Source of the DNA: an uncultured Saprospiraceae bacterium
Lineage (GTDB): Bacteria > Bacteroidota > Bacteroidia > Chitinophagales > Saprospiraceae
Assembly (NCBI GenBank): GCA_937139495.1
Contig: CAKZQC010000013.1
Span: 150,535-214,534 of the forward strand
Direction: 5' to 3'
DNA: 64,000 nt
Below are positions 38,711-49,100 of this stretch, piece after piece. The translations under genes were made by a program, and so were the position numbers. Within the stretch, counting starts at the first letter, position 1, and the number at the start of each line of letters is the position of its first letter. Below the pieces are notes generated by a model, which was not told the DNA's origin, ran no database searches, and saw nothing but the letters and a program-made list of their open reading frames with translations.

Positions 38711-39253
38711 ATGGGGGCATATTCCGATATTTTGGAAGTGATGATTACCAATCGAGACAAAGATGTTTATACCTTATCTACTTCCAACAAAGTGATGCTC
38801 ATTTTTTTGCGGCATTTTGGTTGTATGTCGTGTCGAGCTACGCTCGATGATTTGTCTAAAATACGAGGCAGTATAGAAGCAACAGGAACAATCATCGTGT
38901 TTGTTCACATGGCAGAAGATGCTATTGCCGAATCCTATTTTGAACGATACAACCTGAGTGGCGTACAGCATATATCAGATCCCGATATGAGTTTGTACGA
39001 GCTATTTGGAGTAGCCAGAGGAGTCGGTCAATTATACAATCTCAAAGTTTGGAAAGAAATTGCTATCAATACTATGAAGTATGGATTAGCTATAAAAAAG
39101 GAACTAGGAGTCGTACGACAAATGCCGGGAGTTATTATGATTAAAAACGGGGAAGTCATTAAACGAATTGTTTACGAAAACATAGCTGCCAAACCCAATT
39201 ATTTGGAGATTATCAACGATGATGATCCCGATATAGAAATTAGAATAAAATAA
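38711..39253 (+). CDS. Thioredoxin-fold peroxiredoxin-like protein, paralog 2
   Basis: This 180-residue paralog of the upstream gene has the same layout: IFLRHFGCMSCRATLDDLSK (CxxC pair), VFVHMAEDAIAESYFERYN, ISDPDMSLYELFGVARG and MPGVIMIKNGEVIKR. The C-terminus is longer and ends with an acidic run (DDDPDIEIRIK). The frame could begin at a TTG at 38681, but that codon lies inside a TAATTTTG sequence (38676-38683) that looks like a Bacteroidota -7 element, so the ATG at 38711 (MGAYSDILEVM) is preferred. Divergence between the two copies suggests an old duplication. Confidence 0.85.
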   Translation: MGAYSDILEVMITNRDKDVYTLSTSNKVMLIFLRHFGCMSCRATLDDLSKIRGSIEATGTIIVFVHMAEDAIAESYFERYNLSGVQHISDPDMSLYELFGVARGVGQLYNLKVWKEIAINTMKYGLAIKKELGVVRQMPGVIMIKNGEVIKRIVYENIAAKPNYLEIINDDDPDIEIRIK

Positions 39254-39292
39254 CGTTTGTACTAAACAAACTAAGCTAAAAATACTAAGAAT

Positions 39293-39592
39293 ATGACAAC
39301 AATGGATGTGATTGATGAGCTAGATCAATTGATCAAATTACTTCAAAAAAATACGAGTCCTATGGGGCACATTGGAATCTCTCTTGAAGCAATGGCACTC
39401 TGCAAAGATTATGAATTGTCAAAAGAAAGTTCGACCATAGACCAATTATATTACCACCCTTTTTATACTTATTTTCAGCAAGTATCCAATGATATGCACA
39501 CACAATATCCTCTCCGAAAAATGACCCTATTAGAGTCATTGGAAGGTTATCGAAGATACTTGGCTCCAAAGCGTGCGGCTGACGATATGTAA
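39293..39592 (+). CDS. Hypothetical small protein
   Basis: This 99-residue protein starts 39 bp after paralog 2 and probably shares its transcript. It is mostly helical, with no TM segment, signal peptide or Cys pair. The sequence has an N-terminal helix (MDVIDELDQLIKLLQKN), a central segment rich in Tyr and His (YYHPFYTYFQQVSNDMHTQY), and a basic C-terminus (YRRYLAPKRAADDM). I do not recognise it. The tight spacing argues that it is a real gene. Confidence 0.65.
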   Translation: MTTMDVIDELDQLIKLLQKNTSPMGHIGISLEAMALCKDYELSKESSTIDQLYYHPFYTYFQQVSNDMHTQYPLRKMTLLESLEGYRRYLAPKRAADDM

Positions 39593-39625
39593 GTAGTTGC
39601 CCAAAGTAGCCTACCTGCATTAAAA

Positions 39626-39660
39626 AAAATCCCTACTAGAAAAAATCTAGTAGGGATTTT
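39626..39660. terminator. Bidirectional terminator between the small gene and the giant adhesin
   Basis: AAAATCCCTACTAGA pairs with TCTAGTAGGGATTTT around a 5-nt A loop, with A and T runs on both sides. It lies between convergent genes. Confidence 0.9.
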
Positions 39661-39860
39661 GCTTTTTTGACAACGCCTAAGGCTATATAATTACCTACTT
39701 AAACGATTGTAGTTAATTGAAAAAAACACGAATAATCAAACAAAAAAGTAACCGTACAAAATTGGCTCAATAAAGCCCAACATAGGCGACTCAACAATTG
39801 CCGCAGGCAAAAATCAATAACCAAACAGTTTTCAAACAATTGCCGTAGAACAATAGAAAG

Positions 39861-40152
39861 TTACCTCAATAAAGTCAAATCCCCTTTCAGTTCCGCTGTC
39901 TCGCCATTCAAGTAACGTACTTTGATGTAGTAAATGTAAACCCCTGTATTCATTTCTTGTCCGCCAAAAGTACCATCCCAGCCATAAGCAGGATAATTTG
40001 GCAAGCCATCTGGTTTGTTACAAACCAACTCGCCCCAGCGATCAAAAATCATAAAGGATTCAATTTTTTCTACCGCTCCGTCAGAGTACAGCATAAACAC
40101 ATCATTGACGCCATCATTGTTAGGAGAGAAGGCATCAGGAACAAACGTTTCT
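39861..40152 (-). other. T9SS type B (gliding-motility) C-terminal domain
   Basis: The last 97 codons of the adhesin carry FVPDAFSPNNDGVNDVF, IESFMIFDRWGELV, YGWDGTFGGQEMNTGVYIYY, and an end rich in beta-strands (LKGDLTLLR). This is the C-terminal domain recognised by the type IX secretion system for export and surface attachment in Bacteroidota. Confidence 0.93.
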
Positions 40153-43100
40153 TTGGTCTCATCTACTTCTACCAATACCTCTGTCGTGCTAATACAACCT
40201 TCGTCGCCAGTTATCGTCACAGTATAGCGTGTCGTCTCAAACGGTTGAGCAACAGGCTGGTAACAATCCGTACAACTCAAGCCCGTAGCAGGTGACCACG
40301 TCACCACTGGATTAGTTGGTGCGTTGACAGGCATTCGTACAAATAGATGCGTACTTTGACCGAAGGTCAAGGCAATATCAGGCGAAGTAACTAACAGTAC
40401 CGAATCAGGAACCGTAATCGCTACACCTCGCTCAAACGTACAACCATTAGCATCTAGAACACCTACAGTGTAGTTGCCTGCTGGCAAATTATTCATAACA
40501 GAACTAGACTGCTGTCCAATATTGTTGCCATTGGTATCCTTACGGTAATACTGATAAGGCGGCAAACCACCTGTAGCGACAATACTAATGCTACCATCGG
40601 TATCTCCAAAACATTGCAAACGGCTACCTGTGGCAGTTGCCAAAAGGCGACTAGGGTCTTCGATAATCGTATCCAAAACAGTAATACAACCGTTTTGGTC
40701 AACAATGGTCACGCTGTAAGCTCCTGCACTAAGTCCGTCAATCGTACTGTTGGTGACATTTGTTGCACCCACGTTATTACTCCAAACAAAATTGAAAGGA
40801 GCAGAGCCTGCATTTGCATTGGCAGAAATACTACCTGTATTTTGTCCTGCACAATCAATCATGGTCACTTGTGTAAATGCTGCACCAATCGCATTGGGTT
40901 GTGTAATCGTAACCGTCGTAGAAAGACTACAACCATTGCTGTCAATAACACTACCCGTATAGACGCTACCAGCTACCAAATTAGTAATAGTAGCCGTAGT
41001 AGCACCGTTTGACCAGCGATACAATAAAGGAGCAACGCCACCACTACCTGCCAAAGTAGCCGTACCCGTACTATCTCCAAAGCAACCAATATTAGTTTGA
41101 CTACTCGTCAAGAACAGCTCTGGCGGACTGCTAATAAAGACACTATCGACAGCAAAACAATTGTTGGCATCAATAACCATTACTTGATTATATCCAGCTA
41201 CTAAGTAGGTTGGAATAGGATCTTGATACAATGAATTGTTGTTCCAAACATAACGATAAGGAGCGATGCCACCGCTAGGCGTTGGCAATACTGAACCATT
41301 GTTGGCATCATAACAATCCAAGTTGGTAATATTGCTAAAGGTCACACTGATAGGCGAGGGCTGTACCGCTATTTGTTGGAAAGTAGCCGAACAACCAGCT
41401 CCATCTGTAATCGTCACGGTATAGCTGCCAGCAGTCAAGCCAGTAGCTGTTGGCAAGGTTTGACCATTGGACCAAGCATAGCTAAATCCGCCAGATCCAC
41501 CACCGGCATAGACCGAAAGTTGACCATCGTTGGCACCATGACAAGTGACGATACGATAGGCGGTACTATCCAAATAAATAGGGAAAGGAGCCGTAATCGT
41601 TATGCTACGAGTAGCAGAACAACCATTGGCGTCCGTCGTGGTTACGCTGTGACTTCCTGCTGTCAAATTGCTATTAGTCGCATTGGTATTGCCATCTGCC
41701 CAAGCGTAAGTATAAGGAGCCGTTCCGCCATTGGCGACAGCTACTGCCGAACCATCGTTCCCGCCATTACAAGTCGCTTGCTGCAAGGTATTAATAACTA
41801 AATTAACAGTAGTTGGCTGCTGCAAGGTAACTAAAGAAGTATCACTACAACCATTCGCATCGGTTACATTGACCAAATGGTTGCCTGCTGCCAAGCCCGT
41901 CGCCGTGGCAGTGGTCTGACCATCTGCCCAAGCGTAAGTATAAGGGGCATTGCCACCTGTGGCAATCACTAGAGCTGCACCATCTGCTGCACCAAAACAA
42001 CTAACGTCTTGATTGTTGTAATTAGAAACAATACTAGCAGAAGCGATGACACTATTCGGATTTTGAAGTGTAATCGTAGCGGTATTCATACAACCTGTAA
42101 CATCGGTAACGGTTACCGTGTAGGTCGTGGCGGTCAATCCTGTAGCGGTAGCCAATGTCTGCCCATTCGACCAAGCATATTGATAGCCAAAACCTGCTCC
42201 ACCGCTTGGCGTAGCCAGTGCCGTTCCATCTGCACCACCAGCACAACTGATACTATCTTGTACTTGTACAGCAATACTAATACTATCGGGTTGGTTGATA
42301 ACGACCAGAACTGTATCGACACAATTGCTAGCATCGGTAATGCTTAAAGTGTGATTTCCAGCAGCTAAATTAGCGGCATTTTGAGTTGTTTGACCGTCGC
42401 TCCACAAGAAGGTATAGTTAGGCGTTCCGCCTACCACCGTTATTTGAGCCGAACCATCGTTGTAGCCATAACAGTTAGCATCGGTTATACTCGTTACGGT
42501 TGTGATGGGGTTTGGTTCGCTTATCGCAATTTGATCAATCAAGGTACAGCCGTTGCCGTCTGTAATGGTTACGGTATGTATTGCCGAAGGCAATCCTGTC
42601 GCCAAAGCCGTTGTTTGTCCATTGCTCCACAAGTACTGATAAGGAATCAACCCACCTGTTACTTGTGCATTGGCTTGTCCATCTGCTTGACCATTGCAGC
42701 TCACTTGCTGCACCAAGATAAGGGTATCTCTCAAGGCATCTGGAGCAGTAAGTGAGTCCGTTTCCATTGTGAAACAACCATTAATGTCGGTCACCGTTAC
42801 GGCATAGGTTCCAGCATTCATGCCTGTCGCTAGGTTAGTGGTTTGTCCATCAGACCAAAGGTAGGTAAGGACACCCGTCCCGCCTGCTACTGTTGCTTGT
42901 ACTTGTCCGTCATTGGCGGTAGCACAACTCACATCATAGCCGTTGTAGTTGGTCAATATTGTTGGTGTTATCACCAATTGGTCAGGGTGCTGCAATGCAA
43001 TGCCTGTGGTGTCGGTACAGCCGTTAGCGTCTGTAATGGTTACAGGATAGTAACTCGCTTGCAAGCCAGTTACATTAGCGGTTGTTTGTCCGTTGACCCA

Positions 43101-46100
43101 AATATAGGTGTAACTTCCTGTTCCACCCGTGGCGGTCACTTGAGCCGTTCCATCATTGCCGTTGGCACACGAAATAGCTGCCCCATTATAGTTGGAAGTA
43201 ATAACCACATTACCAACAATAGCAGGCGGAGCATTCAAGAATATAGAACTCGTATCGGTACAGCCGTTTCCGTCCGTAGCGGTGACCGTCTGCAAACCAG
43301 CAGTTAGGCTACTAGGGTTCGCTATGTTTTGTCCGTTAGACCAGCTGTAATTGATAGGCGTAGTGCCACCAGATGCCGTGGCTAATCCTTGTCCATCGCT
43401 AGAGTTGGCACAATTTGGACTAGCTACTACAGCAGCAGTTACGACCAACGAATCAGGATCTGATAGCGTCACTTGACTAGCGGCATTACAACCGTCTATA
43501 TCCGTTACTGTTACTAAATAATTGCCTGCACATAAGCCTGTTGCTTGTGCGGTGGTTTGTCCATTATCCCAATTGAAAGTATAAGGAACAGTATTATTTC
43601 CACCAGAAGCAGATACAGTAATACGGCCATCGCAATCACCAACACAACTTGGTGTACTATTCGTTAAAACGGATAGGTTTAGGTTAGAATTAGCAGGAAT
43701 ATTGACACGGTCAATGACCATACAGCCATTTGCATCAGTCACCGTTACGGTATTGAAAGTAGGGCATAAGGTCGTTGGATTCGCACCCGCTTGACCGCCT
43801 GACCAAGCATAAGTATAAGGCGTTGCTCCACCACTTACGACTGCGGTAGCTTGTCCGTCGCAACCTGCGACACCACAATCCGAACTTTGTACATTGGTAA
43901 TAGACAAAGTCAATAGGGTAGGTTCTGTAATCGTGTTGCTCGCTGTGGCGGAACAGCCGTTGGCGTCGGTTACTGTTATGGTATGGTTACCTGCGGCTAA
44001 TGTAGTAGCAGTTGCATTTGTTTCGCCATTGTCCCAAAGGAAAATGTAAGGTGTCGTTCCTCCGCTCGGAGTCGCTACCGCTTGACCATCTACCAAGCCA
44101 TTGCAACTAATATTTTGAGTCGTAGCGGCTAGAGTAGTTAATGGATTTGGTTCGGTCAAGTTGATGGTTTCTACTACAAAACAGCCTGTAACATCGCTGA
44201 CAGTAACCGTGTAAGTTCCTGCGCACAAGCTGCTGAGTGTGTTAGTTGTTACGCCATTGTTCCATAAGTAGGAGGGGGTGCCTGCTGAAGGCGTGACGCT
44301 AATCGCTCCATTGCAATCATTGGCACAATTAATCACTTGATCCACATTAATGGCAGCCGTAAAGTTATTGGCATTATTGTTATTGACTCCTAGCGTAGTG
44401 GTACAGCCATTGTCATCGGTTACGGTTACGGTGTTGTTTCCAGCACATAGAGCGGTTGCGTTTTGTGTTGTTTCTCCACTATTCCATGCGTAAGTAAAAG
44501 GCGATATGCCACCACTTACCGTAATATTGGCTGTTGCGTCGCAAGCGGCACAGCTTGCTGCTGTTTGGCTATTGAGTGCTACTGCAATCGCAGTAGGCTC
44601 TATCAAAGTAACTGCCGTAGCGACAGTACAGCCATTGCCATCTCTAGTAGTGATGATATAATTGTTAGCGGCTAAGTTGGCAAAAGCACTATCCGTGACA
44701 AAGTTGATGCCGTCCAAACTATATTCGTAAGGAAGTACACCTCCTGTGGCTTGTGTCGTTATTTGCCCATCGGTAGCACCATTACAACTGGCATCCGTCG
44801 TACTAATCAAATTCAATGCTAAAGCATTGGGCGTAGCCACCACAAACGTAAGCGAATCAGAACAGCCATTGGCATCTCGTACTAAGAGACCATAATTGTC
44901 TGCCCACAGATTACTGAAGTTATTATTGATACTACTTTGTAGCAATCCTGTACTGTTGTATAAATTATAGGTATAGTTCGGTACGCCATTCTGTGCCAAT
45001 ATCGTGACACTTCCTGTCGAGTCGTCGGCGCAATTAGGATTAGTTTGAGCGGTAATGCTAGCTGTTAATCCTAGTGGAGCGTTGACGCTAACACGAATGG
45101 TATCGTTACAACCATTCACATCGGTAATGGTAACCAGGTAGTCGCCCGCACAAAGCCCTGTGGCAAGTTGTGTGGTTTGACCATTGCCCCAATCGTAGGC
45201 GTAGGGTTGGGTCGTATTGCCACCTGTGGCAGATACAGCTCCTTGACCATCACAGATCCCACTACAAGTAGCATCGTTCGTAGAGTCAATGGTAATAATA
45301 ATTGGATTGGGTGTCGTAATAGTAGCCGTTGTGATATCGAAACAACCATTGTCATCGGTCACCGTTACATCGTAGCTGCCGATACATAGACCTGTAGCCG
45401 TGCTAGTGGTTTGGTTACCTGCATTACTGTCCCACAAGTAGCTGTAATTGACCGAAACCGTTCCGCCTAGACCGATTACAGTGGCTAAACCGTTGCAGTC
45501 GCCCGAACAAGCTACATCTATTGTATTCGCTACATTCGCAATCATTTGCAAGCCACTATTGATGACAACAGAAGCACTATCGGTACAGCCATTGGCACCC
45601 GTAGCGGTCACATAATAGTTGCCTGCTGCTAGATTGGTGAGTACCGAATCGGTTTGTCCTGTATTCCATAAGAATGTAAATGGTCCTACGCCACCCTGTA
45701 CGATAGCCGTTGCTACACCATCATTGATACCCGAACAGGTAACAGGGGTAGGATTGACCGTTGCAATCGGGTTGGTAGTGGTCGTAATCATTATTTCTCC
45801 TGCATTGTCGCCACCGAGCGAACCAAAACCACCGTCTATTTGAATGACATAAGGCGTACTAGCTCTTAGTCCTGTATAGGTTTGCGACCAGTTGATGGGC
45901 TGCACGTCACAAGCGGTAAATTGCTGACAATCGACCAAGGTATCTGGTACACCATCGCAAGGCGTGGCATCTTGGAAAAGTGAAATATTGAATCCATCAC
46001 TTGGTGTAATACCCAAGATACAATTGCCATTGGCAGTCGCATTGATAATCGAAAGGGTCACGTCACTGCCATTACAATCCGATACAAAATAGTAATATAA

Positions 46101-49100
46101 AGAGTGTTCTGGATCATCACCTTCCGAACATTCGTTGTACCCTGGTTGACTTGGTATATTTTCTCCTTCAGCTCCTGCGGTATTGAAACAGTAGGCTATA
46201 TTGGACTGAATAGGAGTGGTCAATGAAGTTAAACAATCATCGTAACCACAACCCTCGGAGACACAGAGTTGGTAATCGTCATCGTCATCGTCTCCATTCT
46301 CATTGAATACTTGTAGCCAAACAGTTGTGCCTGCTGGTGCTGCGATTTGTATCGAAACATCATCGCTAAATCCGCCTTGGTCGCATTCGATAGGCGTGAG
46401 ATTATTGCAGGTGCCTGTATAAGCGGCTACGGTCAAATCCGAAAAGCCACCCAATGGTCCTCCACCTACGCCATCGTCGTTGCCTTCTATCACGGCATTG
46501 CCCGATGCGGGCATCGTAAACTGATACCAAGTATCGCCACAGTTGCCGTTACAGCCACTGGCAAAAGGTGGATTGTAGGTAATGGTTGGTTGACCATAAT
46601 TGTAGGTCTGGAAAGTGCCGTTGGCATTGAGACAAGACGAAGCCTGTACGGTCAATGTAGTAGCACTGTCACAATAGTTATTGACGGGTTGTGGGTCGCC
46701 CGCTACGCCTGTGCCATAAGTTGGCAACATATCTTCTATTCTAATATCAAAAGTGCCTTCCACGGTCAGCCCTGAGCCATCTACTTGTATAAAATAAGTG
46801 TTGCCAGGTATGAGACAAGTCGCTTCAATGTTCTCAGGAATAATTGCTGTTGGCAAATTAGAGGTTTCTATTCTGCGCAAGCTGCCTGTACAACTGTTGT
46901 TGGCGGAAGCAAAAAGACGCACTTCTGGATCCATACCCAAAATGGGATTGGTAGATTCTACTTCTAGTTCTACTCTACCCGAAGTAGGAGCCGTAAACTG
47001 ATACCAAACGGTGTGCGTGGCATAGCCACCTAGTCCTGGTTCGCCTACTTCTACATTGGCACAAACGTTTGATTCGCCTGTTAGCCTTTGGCGAGCAGCA
47101 GGTGTACCAAAGTTGTAAGCATCGCAGATATTATTATTGTAAGGGAAGTTGCTCGTACCTCCATCGTCTCGTAGTCGAATGGTGAAATAGCCATCTTCAT
47201 CGCTGTTGTCTCCATCTACTTGCAGCCAATAAACTCTACCTGGTTCTAGACAATCGACTTCCATGCCTTCGTCTTTATTGAATCCGTCGTGGTCAGAATC
47301 GACTTCTACGAGTGTGCCATTGCAAGCATTATTGCTAGAGTAATATAACGCTACTTCCAAATCGACTGCATCACCCAAGTTATTGGGGTCACTATAAGCA
47401 TCTATTTCGACATTGCCAGAGGCAGGAGCCACAAACGAGAACCAAACGGTACGTTGAATACTGAACGCATTCGGACTTGGTTCGCCCACTTCTGTATCCG
47501 AACAAAGATTGGTGTAATTAACCCCATTATTGATTTGACCACCATTAGGAATCGTACCTAAATTGACAGCATTGCAAATATTATTGTAAGGAGGGCGAAC
47601 GCCAGCTCCATCATCTTTTACTTTTATTTGGAAATAGCCTTCTTGGTCGAGCAATGTACCATCTACTTGTACCCAATAGCGTTGCCCTGGGGTCAAACAA
47701 GTGGCATTGACTTCGGCATCAAAACTAAATAATGGATCATCTTCGCCATTTTCGACAAGACTCATACTGCCTGAACAAAGATTATTGCTAGACTCATAAA
47801 CCGCTAATTGCAAATCAACATTATCACCCACATTGGCAGGGTCAGCGTCCACTTCAACTGTGACATTAGCGGTGGCATTGGCTCCTGTGTGAGCAGGTGC
47901 AATAAAGGAAAACCAAACCGTTTGTTCGATACCAAAGGGACTAGGTTCGCCCGATTCTGTATCGGCACAATAGTTGAAATAATTGATGCCATTATTGATC
48001 TGACCACCAACAGGTACTGTACCTAAGTCTTCGTGTTGGCAAATCATATTGTTGGTAGGAATCGGAACAGAGGCGGCTGTAGCTACTCTCAAATCAAAGT
48101 AACCTTGTCGGTCGAGGCCCGAACCATTGACCATCAAAAAGTAGGTTTTGTTTTCTTCTAAACATTGTACGAGCATACGCTCGTCAAACAAATCAATCAA
48201 GTCATATTCGCTCTTGACTTCCGTCAATGAACCCGAACAAAGATTATTGCTAGACGAATAGACTGCTAGTTGCAAATCAATGGCATCTTGATTACCTAAA
48301 GGAAAAGGGAGACTAGAATTGCCATCAATCTCAATAGAATAAGGTCCGCCTGTGGCTGGTGTCGTAAAGGTGTACCAAACGGTTTGGGCAGGGCTAAATG
48401 CTGAGGGGCGAGGGTCGCCTATGTTATCGGCACAGAAGTTTTGTTGGTTGGGTAAGTTGATAGGACCAGTGTTCCAAGGATTGCCCAAGGCTACGGCATT
48501 ACAAATGTCGTCGTTGGTCGCTAAAATAGTAGAAGGGGTTTCTGTAATCTGAATATCAAAATAGCCTTCATGCCCTTCGAGAATACGAGGATCAGCACCA
48601 TCTACTTGTATATAATAGGTAAGTCCAGGTTTAAGACAGAAAACGTCCATGTTGAGATCATAAATCAAGTCGTCGCCACTGATATGCTCCCGAAAAGGAC
48701 CCGTACAAGAACTCGCTTCATAAATCGCCATTTGTAGATTGATAGGGTCAACGCCACCGCTCAAAACAGGGTCGCTGGTAAGTTGTACTTGTACATTGCC
48801 CGTAGAGGGGGCAACAAAAGTGTACCAAACGGTTTGGTCAGCTGTAAATTCGGAGGGTTGTGGCTCGCCTGCTGCTGTGGCACAAAAGTTATTTTGAGAG
48901 CCATGTGCCGAACCTCTAGTCGTACCGACACTACCACCTGTAGGATTTCCTAAGGCAATCGCATTGCAAGGCAAATCATTGGTGCCTGCCAAATCACGTG
49001 GATCTGCCCAGACTTCTATATCAAATATACCGACCAGCAAATCTGGATCAATCAAGGAGCCTTCGCCATCAACCAAAATCCAGTATTCGCGCCCTGGTAT

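Noticed and set aside
40614..43307. Several plus-strand frames of 110-155 codons antisense to the SprB repeats
   Set aside because: They recur once per repeat with the same Cys/Thr/Ser-rich pattern, as expected from reverse reading of a periodic coding sequence.
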